64,000 nucleotides of DNA, taken from contig CANGMP010000002.1 of assembly GCA_947455165.1 (NCBI GenBank), positions 1 through 64,000 of the forward strand. Direction: 5' to 3'. A program made the translations under genes and the position numbers. Shown here piece by piece: positions 25,528 through 34,114 of the stretch; position 1 is the first letter of the stretch, and every line of letters starts with the position of its first letter. A model generated the notes under the pieces. That model was not told the origin of the DNA, did not search any database, and saw nothing but the letters and a program-made list of their open reading frames with translations. The stretch is from Acidimicrobiaceae bacterium. GTDB lineage: Bacteria; Actinomycetota; Acidimicrobiia; Acidimicrobiales; RAAP-2.

Positions 25528-25567
25528 GCTACCACTGCTAACAATACTATTTATATCAGTGATAGTA
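25528..25567. promoter_or_regulatory. Candidate TetR operator region (tetO-like palindrome plus a second partial site)
   Basis: TATCAGTGATA (25554-25564) is an odd palindrome identical to the core of the classical tetO2 operator. The overlapping pair TACTAT/ATAGTA (25545-25550, 25562-25567) extends the dyad. A related 13-mer, GCTACCACTGCTA (25528-25540), matches the reverse complement of the first site at 10 of 13 positions. The region separates the TetR gene from the divergent secreted-protein gene. Confidence 0.6.
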
Positions 25568-25619
25568 ACTGTGAAGAATTGGTGACATCCCTCAGATTTT
25601 CTTAATTCACCTAGCATTA

Positions 25620-26207
25620 ATGCGTATGCCAACCAAGCCAAACCGCACCTACGCGGCCCGCATCCCCCGTGAAGAGGCGGAGCGAAGGATTGTCACGGCG
25701 ACCATCGAACTCCTACGCCTCGGCGATTTCAGCGCAGTGTCCTCCCGCAAGATCGCGGAACGGGCAGGCGTTCACGCCCCGAGCATCGCCCGGTATTTCG
25801 GCTCAATGACTGGACTCTTTGCCGCAGTTGCCAAGCAGTTGGCCGCCCAAGGACTCTCGGTCTTAGGCACGGGAATTGACGAGATTGTAGGAGAATCGGA
25901 ACTCGTCTTGCGCTCACGGCTCGTGGCGTGGTGCCTGTCGGGCGGGGCCGATCCCCAGCTCTTCATGACTTCGCGTGCGACCCCCGCCGGCCAGAGCCTG
26001 TTAGGCCGACAAGAGAACTTTGTCCCGGTATCGCACCGAGCGACCGAAGCCATCGCCGAGATTGTGAGATTTTCTTTTGAAGGGTTTGCCGTACTAGGCC
26101 AAACCCACAACTACTCACCCGGACAGCTAGCCGACGTTCTCACCCTCTTGCAAGCGATTCGACGGCATCTACCCGAAATAGAACGAGATCTGGGTTGGTC
26201 CGAGTAG
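25620..26207 (+). CDS. TetR-family transcriptional regulator
   Basis: The 195-residue protein has an N-terminal helix-turn-helix: RRIVTATIELLRLGDFSAVSSRKIAERAGVHAPSIARYFGSMTGLF, with the usual TetR YF pair. The ligand-binding half is diverged and shows no family-specific motif. An alternative ATG two codons downstream (25626) is possible. It is divergent from the propeller/Fn3 gene, and the intervening 111 bases hold a tetO-like palindrome, so it most likely represses itself and that gene. Confidence 0.9.
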   Translation: MRMPTKPNRTYAARIPREEAERRIVTATIELLRLGDFSAVSSRKIAERAGVHAPSIARYFGSMTGLFAAVAKQLAAQGLSVLGTGIDEIVGESELVLRSRLVAWCLSGGADPQLFMTSRATPAGQSLLGRQENFVPVSHRATEAIAEIVRFSFEGFAVLGQTHNYSPGQLADVLTLLQAIRRHLPEIERDLGWSE

Positions 26208-26296
26208 GTCTGCTCTAGGGCTCTCGGTATTTTCCGCAAGCGACTCACGGGAATGCTTCACGTGGCTTGCCCAGGCAACAATCCGGAACAAACCAA

Positions 26297-27148
26297 TCAA
26301 GTGAAGAGTTGCGAGTGAATTTCCTGCGTCGCCGTTGAGCGATTAAGGGTATAGAAGTGCAAGCCCGGAGCCCCACCGTCCAGCAGCTCGCGGCATAGTT
26401 CGGTAGCGGCACGAATACCCTCGGCTCGAACCGCCGGCCCACCACCCTGCTCGTGCGCCCGTTCGAGGCGCTCCACCAACCAGATGGGCACGGCGGCGCC
26501 CATATCGGACATCCGAGCGACGCCGCTAAGCGTGGTGACCGGCATGATGCCGGGTAGAACTGGCTTGGTCACACCAAGAGATCCCAGTTCGTTCACCAGG
26601 CGGCGCCACTCTTCAAAGTCAAAGAAGAACTGTGTCACGGCAAAGTCGGCCTCGCGGAGTTTGGCTGCGAGGTGTCGACGATCAATCACGAGATCGTCCG
26701 AACGCGGGTGACCCAATGGGTGCGCTGCCACCCCGATGGAGAAGTTGCCAACTTCACGCGCTAGTTCCACCAGTTCAATCGCGTGCGTGAAGTCACCGCC
26801 CTGTAGGGCCGGATCGGCGGGAATATCCCCGCCGAGCGCCATGATGTTCTCGACACCACCGTCGACGTAGTTCTTCAGAATCTCGCGCATTTCGGGGCGT
26901 GTGTGGCCGACGCAGATGAGGTGGGCCATCGCGGTGATGTGACCTTCGGTCTCGATGGAGTGCACTAGGTCAAAGGTGCGTTGCCGAGACTCACGGCCCC
27001 CTCGGTAGGTGACCGAGACAAAGGACGGGTCGAGCGAGCGGAGGTCGCGAATCGTGTCGGCTAAGACGGCCGACTCCTCATCGTTTTTAGGAGGAAAGAA
27101 CTCAAAGGAGCGTGTGGTGCCCGCCGCGAGCAACTGATCGATGCGCAC
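26297..27148 (-). CDS. metF: 5,10-methylenetetrahydrofolate reductase
   Basis: The 283-residue FAD enzyme makes 5-methyltetrahydrofolate for methionine synthesis. Recognisable parts are SFEFFPPKNDEESAVL, FVSVTYRGGRESRQRTFDL, HLICVGHTRPEMREIL, NIMALGGDIPADP, FAVTQFFFDFEEW and PGIMPVTTLSGVARM. These follow the order of the MetF barrel. It is the last gene of a minus-strand run (sucC-sucD-purN-purH-folD-cupin-metF) and lies three bases after the cupin stop. Confidence 0.96.
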   Translation of the reverse strand: MRIDQLLAAGTTRSFEFFPPKNDEESAVLADTIRDLRSLDPSFVSVTYRGGRESRQRTFDLVHSIETEGHITAMAHLICVGHTRPEMREILKNYVDGGVENIMALGGDIPADPALQGGDFTHAIELVELAREVGNFSIGVAAHPLGHPRSDDLVIDRRHLAAKLREADFAVTQFFFDFEEWRRLVNELGSLGVTKPVLPGIMPVTTLSGVARMSDMGAAVPIWLVERLERAHEQGGGPAVRAEGIRAATELCRELLDGGAPGLHFYTLNRSTATQEIHSQLFT

Positions 27149-27151
27149 GAC

Positions 27152-27523
27152 TTACTGGGCTCGACCGAAGTCGTCCTCGAGGCGAACGATGTCGTCTTCA
27201 CCAAAATACGTCCCATGCTGAACTTCAACAAAGACGACCTGCGAATCGGTGCGGTTCTCGCAGCGGTGTGCCGTGCCGACGGGAATGTCGATGGAGTGCC
27301 CTGGGCCGACCCGGTGCTCGGTCCCATTGAGAATCACCGTGGCCGTGCCAGAGACAACGAACCAGTGTTCGGAGCGCTTGGCGTGCCGCTGATAACTCAG
27401 GCGCTTACCCGGCTCGACCACGATGCGCTTGACCTTGTGGTCCGGCGCAGCATCATCGAGGACGATGTACATACCCCAGGGGCGTACGTCGTATTCACGT
27501 CCTAGTTCATCACGAGTGGTCAT
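27152..27523 (-). CDS. Cupin protein, mannose-6-phosphate isomerase type
   Basis: The track start at 27610 lies inside folD. The ATG at 27523 overlaps the folD stop (ATGA) and gives 123 residues. The cupin barrel motifs are VEPGKRLSYQRHAKRSEHWFVVSG and GPGHSIDIPVGTAHRCEN, with metal-binding histidines. The YDVRPWGMYIVLDD opening resembles the C-terminal half of bifunctional mannose-6-phosphate isomerase/GDP-mannose pyrophosphorylase. It may be a sugar-phosphate isomerase, but its position within a folate operon is unexpected, so substrate is uncertain. Confidence 0.82.
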   Translation of the reverse strand: MTTRDELGREYDVRPWGMYIVLDDAAPDHKVKRIVVEPGKRLSYQRHAKRSEHWFVVSGTATVILNGTEHRVGPGHSIDIPVGTAHRCENRTDSQVVFVEVQHGTYFGEDDIVRLEDDFGRAQ

Positions 27524-28371
27524 CGAATCTTCTCCGCAGCTAGCACAGCGTTGCGTAAAAGCATGGCACGGGTCATCGGGCCTACGCCACCAATTCGTGG
27601 AGTAATCCAACCGGCCACATCGGCCACGTCTTCGGCCACGTCGCTCATGAGGCGCTTGCCAACCCAGCTAGTTCCGGCACCCACGACGGCTGCTCCAGGC
27701 TTGACCATGTCCTTCGTCACGAGTCCGGCGACACCAGCAGCAGCCACGATGACATCGGCCTGGCGAGTCAGACGCCCCATGTCTTCAACACCAGTGTGGA
27801 CCACCGTTACAGCGGCATTACAGCCCGGTCGGCGCATAGCCAGGAGGAGGGAGAGGGGGCGTCCGATGGTCAAACCGCGACCAATGACGACCACGTGCTT
27901 ACCCTCGACCGGCACTTTGTGGGCGGCGAGGAGCTCCACGATGCCGGCGGGGGTGCAGGGCAAGGGACCCGGTGCGCCCATGACGAGTCGTCCCAAGTTG
28001 GTCGGGTGCAGACCGTCCACATCTTTCTCGGGATGAATGCGCAACAGAATCTGCTCTTCGTTGATTCCGTTCGGCAACGGCAATTGCACGAGGATTGAAT
28101 GAATAGCCGGATCGGCGTTCATCTGGTCGACGAGCGCTTCGACGTCGGCCTGCGTGGCATCGCTACCGAGTTGGGCATGGTGCGACGTAATGCCCACTTC
28201 CTCGCAGTCGGCGTGTTTCATCGCCACGTACTTGGCGCTCGGACCGTCATCACCCACCAAAATGGTTCCCAAGCCGGCGGGACGTCCGGCGGCGATAAGG
28301 CGTGAGGCTCGATCAGCGAGCTCCATCTTCATCCGCGCGGCAACGCGTTCCCCATCGAGTAGTTCAGCCAT
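27520..28371 (-). CDS. folD: Methylenetetrahydrofolate dehydrogenase / cyclohydrolase
   Basis: The 283-residue bifunctional enzyme interconverts methylene-, methenyl- and formyl-tetrahydrofolate. It has GTILVGDDGPSAKYVAMKHADCEEVGI with the catalytic tyrosine and lysine, VQLPLPNGINEEQIL, DVDGLHPTNLGRL, the NADP-binding VVIGRGLTIGRPLSLLL and the C-terminal GGVGPMTRAMLL. Formyl-THF supply suits the adjacent purH and purN. Its stop overlaps the cupin start by four bases. Confidence 0.97.
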   Translation of the reverse strand: MAELLDGERVAARMKMELADRASRLIAAGRPAGLGTILVGDDGPSAKYVAMKHADCEEVGITSHHAQLGSDATQADVEALVDQMNADPAIHSILVQLPLPNGINEEQILLRIHPEKDVDGLHPTNLGRLVMGAPGPLPCTPAGIVELLAAHKVPVEGKHVVVIGRGLTIGRPLSLLLAMRRPGCNAAVTVVHTGVEDMGRLTRQADVIVAAAGVAGLVTKDMVKPGAAVVGAGTSWVGKRLMSDVAEDVADVAGWITPRIGGVGPMTRAMLLRNAVLAAEKIR

Positions 28372-28380
28372 CGATACTCC

Positions 28381-29922
28381 TTAGTGGCGGAAGTGGCGTT
28401 CGCCGGTCATCATCATCACGATGCCGGCCGCGTCGGCCGCATCGATTACTTCTTGGTCGCGCACCGAACCACCGGGCTGCACCACGGCGCTAACACCGGC
28501 CGAGGTCAGTGCGTCCAGTCCATCGGCAAAGGGGAAGAAGGCGTCAGAGGATGCGGCTCCACCAATCGCCAGATCTCCAGCCTTCTGCGTGGCAATACCG
28601 GCGGCCACCACGCGGGACTGCTGGCCGGCACCGACGCCGACGGCCACACCGTCGCGGGCGATGACGATGGCATTCGAGGTTGTGCGAGCACAGACGCGCC
28701 AAGCAATCTGGAGGTCGCGAAGTTCTTCGGCCGTGGGCTGACGCTTGGTGACACAACGCCAGTCGGTAACGGGCACGACGAGTTCGTCGGCATTCTGCAC
28801 GAGCGCCGTGTTACCGAAGGTACGAATCGAAAGGCCAAGCGCCTCGGGGGCCGGTGCACTCAAGAGTCGCGTGGCTTTGCGACGAGCGACGAGCGTCGCA
28901 ATGGCCTCGGGCGTCATAGAGGCGGCAATGATGACATCGGCCTGGGGACCGGCGGCGATCGATTCAGCGAGTTCCTGGTCGAGCTCTCCCCCGACGGCGA
29001 CGATGCCGCCAAAGGCACTCTGCGGGTCGGCGGCGAGGGCCTTGTTGAAGGCGTCGACCAGAGACGTACCGAGCGAAGCACCCGAGGCATTGGCGTGCTT
29101 AATGATTGCCACGGCGGGAGCACCATTGGCGTCGGCCGAGAGTTCGTGTACTAAGCGCCACGCGGCGTCGGCGTCAAAGAGGTTGAGGTAACTGAGTGGG
29201 GTGCCGGCGTGTTTTTCCACACCGTCCCACCACGTCGTAGTGCCGTGCAGGCGGTAGCGAGCACCAATCTGGTGGGGGTTCTCGCCGTAGCGAACAACGT
29301 CGGCACGATCCAGCGACAAGTGCAGGGTTGGTGGAACGATGGCGTCGGTGGCGCTCGGTGCTTCGCCGATGACGCCACCCTGGTCGAACCAGGCCACAAT
29401 CGCCGCGTCGTAAGCCGCGGTGTGAGCGAAGGCGTCGCGGGCCAACTGGTGGCGGGTCGCATCGGCGAGCGTGCCGCTGGCCTTCAACTCGGCCAACACC
29501 GTGTCGTACTGCGCCGGATTCGTCACAATGCCAACGTGCTGATGATTCTTGGCGGAGGCGCGAACCATTGTGGGACCACCGATATCGATCAGTTCAACGG
29601 AGGGGTCCATGTGAAAGGGGTAGAGATTGCACACGACCAAGTCGATGGCCGTGATGCCATTGGCCTCAAGGTCTGCGAGGTGACTTGGCTTGCTACGGTC
29701 CGCGAGGATGCCACCATGAATCTTGGGGTGGAGGGTCTTTACACGGCCGTCGAGCATTTCGGGTGACTGGGTCACTTCTTCGACCTTCTGGTGGGCAATA
29801 CCGGCCTCCGAGAGGGCCGTAGAGGTGCCGCCAGAGGCGATGAGGTCGACGTTGAGGGCTTCGAGGCCGCGGGCGAACTCCAGTAGTCCGGACTTATCCC
29901 AGACGCTCAGTAGAGCTCGCAT
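28381..29922 (-). CDS. purH: Bifunctional AICAR formyltransferase / IMP cyclohydrolase
   Basis: The 513-residue enzyme performs the last two steps of IMP synthesis. The N-terminal MGS-like cyclohydrolase domain includes ALLSVWDKSGLLEFARGLE, ASGGTSTALSEAGI, MLDGRVKTLHPKIHGG and VVCNLYPF. The C-terminal transformylase has RYGENPHQIGARY, KHANASGASLGTSLVDAFNKALAADPQSAFGG and the terminal PGGSVRDQEVIDAADAAGI. It ends nine bases before folD, which makes the formyl donor. Confidence 0.97.
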   Translation of the reverse strand: MRALLSVWDKSGLLEFARGLEALNVDLIASGGTSTALSEAGIAHQKVEEVTQSPEMLDGRVKTLHPKIHGGILADRSKPSHLADLEANGITAIDLVVCNLYPFHMDPSVELIDIGGPTMVRASAKNHQHVGIVTNPAQYDTVLAELKASGTLADATRHQLARDAFAHTAAYDAAIVAWFDQGGVIGEAPSATDAIVPPTLHLSLDRADVVRYGENPHQIGARYRLHGTTTWWDGVEKHAGTPLSYLNLFDADAAWRLVHELSADANGAPAVAIIKHANASGASLGTSLVDAFNKALAADPQSAFGGIVAVGGELDQELAESIAAGPQADVIIAASMTPEAIATLVARRKATRLLSAPAPEALGLSIRTFGNTALVQNADELVVPVTDWRCVTKRQPTAEELRDLQIAWRVCARTTSNAIVIARDGVAVGVGAGQQSRVVAAGIATQKAGDLAIGGAASSDAFFPFADGLDALTSAGVSAVVQPGGSVRDQEVIDAADAAGIVMMMTGERHFRH

Positions 29923-30010
29923 TTCGTGGCCTCACTTTCGGAGAATTCCCCAAAGAACTTCCATCAGCCTAGTTAGTGCGACCACCACCAATTTCGGGTG
30001 ATGCTGAGAG

Positions 30011-30616
30011 CTAGAGCGAGACGCTCTCGGGGTGCTCACCGGCCTCGAGGGCCATCAGAACGGCACGGATCACTTCGGGGTAAAGCACCCTCTCCGTCTG
30101 CTTAATGCGCTCCTGGAGGGACTCTTCTGTATCTCCCACTTCGACCCCAACTTCACGTTGCGCCAGGATTGGGCCCTCGTCGAGTTCTTCGGTAGCAATA
30201 TGAACCGTGCAGCCGGTAACGGTCGCTCCGGCGGCAAGGGCGTCTCGCACGGCGTGCCAGCCCTTGAAGGCCGGCAGGAGCGACGGGTGGGTGTTGAGAA
30301 CAACCCCCGGGAAGGCTTCGTGAAAGGAGCCGGAGGTAATGGTGCCAAAACCAGCCATGGCGATGAGATTGACTTCGTGGTGACGAAGTGTTTTCACCAA
30401 CGCGAGGGAATACGCCTCACGGTCAAAGGCTTTGGTAAATCCACCAAAGTCACCCCGGCTCACTAGAGCGGCGGGAATCCCCGCCGCTTTAGCAATATCG
30501 AATCCGCGGCACGGCCGATCGGCTAGCACCACGTCTACGTGAATTCCTTCGGCCAGCATCGACTCGAGAATCGTGCCTGATCCAGAGACCAAGACGGCGA
30601 GTCGGGGGCTGGCCAC
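30011..30616 (-). CDS. purN: Phosphoribosylglycinamide formyltransferase
   Basis: The track ORF begins at 30751 inside sucD. The GTG at 30616 (VASPRLAVLVSGSGTILESM), four bases after the sucD stop, is the better start and gives 201 residues. Conserved elements are VLVSGSGTILE (phosphate loop), GFGTITSGSF, NTHPSLLPAFKGWHAVRDAL with the catalytic histidine, and GCTVHIATEELDEGPILAQREV. It transfers formyl to GAR in purine synthesis. The LPAFKG version with ILE instead of NLQ is a minor variation. Confidence 0.95.
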   Translation of the reverse strand: MASPRLAVLVSGSGTILESMLAEGIHVDVVLADRPCRGFDIAKAAGIPAALVSRGDFGGFTKAFDREAYSLALVKTLRHHEVNLIAMAGFGTITSGSFHEAFPGVVLNTHPSLLPAFKGWHAVRDALAAGATVTGCTVHIATEELDEGPILAQREVGVEVGDTEESLQERIKQTERVLYPEVIRAVLMALEAGEHPESVSL

Positions 30617-30620
30617 GCGC

Positions 30621-31505
30621 TTAGAGCGCTCGGACGATTTCGACCATCTTTTCGCCAGCCTCGGTCGGGTTCTGGCAGACGTGAACGCCAGCTTCGCGCA
30701 GTGCGTCCATCTTGGCCTGAGCCGTTCCCTTGGAACCCGAGATGATGGCACCAGCGTGACCCATCTTGCGTCCAGGAGGAGCGGTGACGCCGGCGATGTA
30801 GGACACGACCGGCTTGGTCATGTTGGCCTTGATCCACTCGGCAGCGTTCTCTTCTTCGCTTCCGCCGATTTCACCGATCATCATGACGGCCTTAGTTTCG
30901 GGGTCGTCGTTGAAGGCCTTGAGGCAGTCAATGAAGTTGGTGCCGGGAACTGGGTCGCCACCAATACCGACACAGGTCGTCTGACCAATGCCCTGCTGGC
31001 TGAGTTCGTGGAGGGCCTGGTAGGTCAGGGTGCCGGAGCGCGACACGATGCCGACGGGACCGCCGGGCAGCGCAATGTCACCCGAGGTAATGCCGATGTT
31101 GCACTTTCCGGGGCTGATGATGCCGGGGCAGTTCGGGCCGAGCAAGCGGACGTTCGGAAAGTCCTGCTTCAAGCGGTTGTAGGTGACGGCCTCGTCCTGG
31201 GCGGGAATGCCCTCGGTGATGCACACGATAAAGGTGATGCCACCCTCGGCGGCTTCCAAGATGGCGGCGGCGGCGAACTTCGGTGGAACCGATACGAACG
31301 ACGCAGTGGCGCCCGTAGCGTCCACGGCTTCCTTCACCGAGTTGAACACGGGAATGCCGTCAACGTCGGTGCCACCCTTGCCGGGGGTCACGCCGCCGAC
31401 AACCTTGGTGCCGTAGTCGCGGTTACGCAGGCCGTGGAAACGACCTTGACCACCGGTCAGACCCTGGACAATGACTTTGGTGTTTTCGTCTACAAAAATG
31501 CTCAT
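30621..31505 (-). CDS. sucD: Succinyl-CoA ligase alpha subunit
   Basis: The 294-residue protein carries the CoA-binding fold ([36 protein letters not shown]), [16 protein letters not shown], and the phosphohistidine loop [17 protein letters not shown]. It converts succinyl-CoA to succinate with nucleotide-triphosphate production, together with SucC. It starts nine bases after the sucC stop and is followed by purN after four bases. Confidence 0.97.
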   Translation of the reverse strand: MSIFVDENTKVIVQGLTGGQGRFHGLRNRDYGTKVVGGVTPGKGGTDVDGIPVFNSVKEAVDATGATASFVSVPPKFAAAAILEAAEGGITFIVCITEGIPAQDEAVTYNRLKQDFPNVRLLGPNCPGIISPGKCNIGITSGDIALPGGPVGIVSRSGTLTYQALHELSQQGIGQTTCVGIGGDPVPGTNFIDCLKAFNDDPETKAVMMIGEIGGSEEENAAEWIKANMTKPVVSYIAGVTAPPGRKMGHAGAIISGSKGTAQAKMDALREAGVHVCQNPTEAGEKMVEIVRAL

Positions 31506-31514
31506 GGTTCTTCC

Positions 31515-32657
31515 TTAGGCGTTTGCCAAGCCAACGGCCCTGCGGGCGGCGTCGAGCATGGTCGGTTCGGTAATCAACTTCTCGTTCAGGTGGGGAGCCA
31601 AAATGGCGCGGCCCTCAATGGCGTTCGTGCCGTCGAGTCGCAGCACGATCGGTGAGTTAATCGTCACCTTCTCGAGCGCCCCAAGGACACCCTTGGCTAC
31701 TTCGTCGACGCGGGTGATGCCACCGAAGATGTTGACGAAGATGGCCTTGACCTTGGGGTCGGCGTTGATGACTTCGAGCGCGGCGGCCATGACGTCAGCG
31801 TTCGCACCACCACCGATGTCGAGGAAGTTCGCAGCCGTACCGCCGACTTGGTTCACCACGTCGAGGGTGCTCATCGCAAGACCCGCACCGTTGGCAATAA
31901 TGCCGACCGTGCCGTCGAGTCCGATGTAGTTGAGACCCTTTTCCTTCGCCATTTTTTCGCGAGGGTCTTCGGTCTCATTGGCGCGGAACGCCTCCCACTC
32001 AGGGTGACGGAACGACGCGTTCTCATCCAGAGTGACCTTGGCATCGAGGGCGTGCACGTTGCCTTGGGGGGTCAAGATCAACGGGTTGATCTCGGCGAGG
32101 TCGCAGTCACCTTCGGTGTAGCAGCGGTAGAGCTTGACGAGCAGTTCGGCGGCCTGAGCCTGCGCTTCGTCGTCGAGCTTGGCATCCTTGACCCACTGCT
32201 GAGCCGTTGCGAGGTCGAGACCCTTGATCGGGTCAATTGAGAGAAGAGAAATCGCCGTTGGGTCTTCTTCGGCCACAACTTCAATCTCGACACCACCCTG
32301 GGCACTCAGCATGCCGAGGTGCTTCTTATTGGGACGGTCCAACGTGAAAGAGGCGTAGTACTCCTTCTTGATGTCGCTCGAGCGCTCAATCCAGATGATG
32401 TGGACCGTGTGGCCCTTGATGTCCATGCCCAAAATGTTGGTGGCGTGCTTACGAACTTCCTCGGCGTTGTCGGCAAGCTGAATACCACCGGCCTTGCCAC
32501 GTCCGCCGACCTTGACTTGCGCCTTGACAACGACGGGGTAGCCAATGCGGTCGGCAATGGCGACGGCTTCATCGACAGAGTCGGTGGCGTCACCGGGTGA
32601 AACGGGAATGTCGTAACGAGCAAAGTACTGCTTGCCCTGATATTCGAAGAGGTCCAT
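31515..32657 (-). CDS. sucC: Succinyl-CoA ligase beta subunit
   Basis: The 380-residue ATP-grasp subunit starts MDLFEYQGKQYFARYDIPVSPG. It has VVVKAQVKVGGRGKAGGIQLA, EINPLILTPQGNVHALDAKVTLD (nucleotide and Mg binding), IANGAGLAMSTLDVVNQVGGTAANFLDIGGGA, and FVNIFGGITRVDEVAKGVL. It pairs with SucD in the TCA cycle. It lies 38 bases after the B12-binding protein gene on the same strand, consistent with a methylmalonyl-CoA to succinyl-CoA route. Confidence 0.97.
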   Translation of the reverse strand: MDLFEYQGKQYFARYDIPVSPGDATDSVDEAVAIADRIGYPVVVKAQVKVGGRGKAGGIQLADNAEEVRKHATNILGMDIKGHTVHIIWIERSSDIKKEYYASFTLDRPNKKHLGMLSAQGGVEIEVVAEEDPTAISLLSIDPIKGLDLATAQQWVKDAKLDDEAQAQAAELLVKLYRCYTEGDCDLAEINPLILTPQGNVHALDAKVTLDENASFRHPEWEAFRANETEDPREKMAKEKGLNYIGLDGTVGIIANGAGLAMSTLDVVNQVGGTAANFLDIGGGANADVMAAALEVINADPKVKAIFVNIFGGITRVDEVAKGVLGALEKVTINSPIVLRLDGTNAIEGRAILAPHLNEKLITEPTMLDAARRAVGLANA

Positions 32658-32695
32658 TACTTCTCACTTTCGGCGTTGGAACGCCACTCAGCCGC

Positions 32696-33103
32696 TTACG
32701 CGGGCTCTCTTTCGTCTAATGCGCTCTCGAGCCACGAGCCAATCTCACCCAACGGCGAACCGGGGGTAAAGACTCGGGCCACGCCCGCTGCTTCCAGCGG
32801 AGCGATGTCGTCTTCAGGAATGATCCCGCCGACAACAACCAAGACATCTTCGCGACCGGCGGCACGAAGCTGCTCAATGACGCGAGGGACCAGTACCAGG
32901 TGGGCACCGGAGAGAAGGGAGAGGCCGAGGGCATCGGCGTCTTCTTGGAGAACGGCCTGCACCACTTGGTCGGGCGTCTGGTGGAGGCCGGTGTAGACGA
33001 CCTCAAAACCGGCGTCCCGGAGGGTACGAGCAATGACCTTGGCACCGCGGTCGTGACCGTCGAGTCCAGGCTTGGCTACTACTACGCGATACGTGCGCTT
33101 CAT
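32696..33103 (-). CDS. Stand-alone cobalamin-binding domain protein (methylmalonyl-CoA mutase small-domain type)
   Basis: The 135-residue protein is nearly all one B12-binding Rossmann-like domain. It contains the DxHxxG motif (KPGLDGHDRGAKVIARTLRDAGFEV), ADALGLSLLSGAHLVLVP and VVVGGIIPEDDIAPLEAAGVARVF, as in the C-terminal domain of methylmalonyl-CoA or isobutyryl-CoA mutases. The catalytic barrel must be encoded elsewhere. The gene is the first of the unit leading into sucCD, which suggests it serves a mutase producing succinyl-CoA. Confidence 0.88.
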   Translation of the reverse strand: MKRTYRVVVAKPGLDGHDRGAKVIARTLRDAGFEVVYTGLHQTPDQVVQAVLQEDADALGLSLLSGAHLVLVPRVIEQLRAAGREDVLVVVGGIIPEDDIAPLEAAGVARVFTPGSPLGEIGSWLESALDEREPA

Positions 33104-33142
33104 CGGCTAAAGAGCATAGGGCGGATGAAAGGGTGCCCCTTG

Positions 33143-33166
33143 CGCCCGTCCGGCCCGTGACGGGCG
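33143..33166. other. Inverted repeat in the spacer between the B12-binding gene and ubiA-like gene
   Basis: CGCCCGTC and GACGGGCG form an 8-bp stem with an 8-base loop in the 105-base divergent spacer. It could be an operator or a leader hairpin for the B12-binding gene. No promoter pair is clear. Confidence 0.4.
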
Positions 33167-33208
33167 AACCACAGTGGCCCCGGGGTCCTGAGAACTAGCG
33201 TTAGAGCG

Positions 33209-34114
33209 ATGAGTAGCCCAATCCGAGTCCTGCGAGGCGTGCTCAGCGCCCTCCGGCCGCGCCAGTGGGTCAAAAACGGTCTCGTCGTCGTGGCGCCCGT
33301 CGCGGCCGCGGACCTGACGAACCGGACCGTGCTGATCCACACCCTGTACGCCTTTTTGGCCTTTTCCTGCACCGCATCGGGCCTCTACCTCCTCAATGAC
33401 GTTCGTGACAAGCAGAGCGATCTAGCCCACCCCGCGAAGCGCAACCGGGCCATTGCGTCCGGCATCGTGCCCGTGGCGGTCGCTCTCGTCCTCTTCGTCG
33501 TACTCCTCGTCGTCGGTGGCCTCTTGGCTTGGGTCGGCGGAACCGACAGCCACGCCCTCTTCTACGTACTCCTGACCTACGCCGTACTCACCATGGCCTA
33601 CTCGTCGGGCCTCAAGCGCCAGCCGGTTATTGAGTTCGCCATTGTCGCCAGTGGGTTTTTCCTGCGGGCCCTCGGTGGCGCCGTTGCGAGCAATCTCTTT
33701 GTCTCCAACTGGTTCCTCGCGGTCACGGCCTTTGCTGCACTATTTCTCGTTATCGGCAAGCGTTCGGCCGAACTTCAAGAGCTGGGTGAGCGCGCCGCCA
33801 CCCATCGTCGAGTTCTCAGCGAATACACACTCCCCTTCCTTCAATCGAGCCTCACGCTGGTCGCGTCGGTTGTGGTCACGACCTACTGCCTGTGGGCCTT
33901 TGACGTTTCCTCGACGGGCCTATCGAACGTTCATCACCGCGTCGTATTGATTCGCCTCACCGTCGTGCCGGTCGTTTTGGCTATTCTGCACATCTTGCGA
34001 CTGCAGGAACGGGGTGAAGGTGGCGCGCCCGAAGACCTCGTCTTTAGCGATCGCACCCTCCAAGCTCTCGGCCTCGTCTGGGCCGTGCTCTTTTTCTTCG
34101 GGATCCAGGCATGA
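33209..34114 (+). CDS. UbiA-family prenyltransferase, likely decaprenyl-phosphate phosphoribosyltransferase
   Basis: The 301-residue membrane protein has about eight hydrophobic helices and the UbiA substrate motif NDVRDKQSDLAHPAKRNRAIASG (NDxxDxxxD). A second acidic motif normally found in UbiA enzymes appears weak (VSNWFLAV segment). It resembles Rv3806c, which attaches phosphoribose to decaprenyl phosphate as the first step of decaprenyl-phosphoryl-arabinose synthesis. Adjacent DprE1 and DprE2 genes make that role likely. Its stop overlaps the DprE1 start by four bases (ATGA). Confidence 0.88.
   Translation: MSSPIRVLRGVLSALRPRQWVKNGLVVVAPVAAADLTNRTVLIHTLYAFLAFSCTASGLYLLNDVRDKQSDLAHPAKRNRAIASGIVPVAVALVLFVVLLVVGGLLAWVGGTDSHALFYVLLTYAVLTMAYSSGLKRQPVIEFAIVASGFFLRALGGAVASNLFVSNWFLAVTAFAALFLVIGKRSAELQELGERAATHRRVLSEYTLPFLQSSLTLVASVVVTTYCLWAFDVSSTGLSNVHHRVVLIRLTVVPVVLAILHILRLQERGEGGAPEDLVFSDRTLQALGLVWAVLFFFGIQA

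Noticed and set aside
30573-31655. 360-residue plus-strand ORF over sucD
   Set aside because: It is antisense to the well-conserved succinyl-CoA ligase genes and its protein shows no family motifs; GC-biased shadow.
33100-33210. Possible cobalamin riboswitch (GCCACTG in the spacer upstream of the B12-binding gene)
   Set aside because: Only the GCCACTG-like string is present. The B12 box and GGGAAG elements are missing and the spacer is too short for the aptamer.
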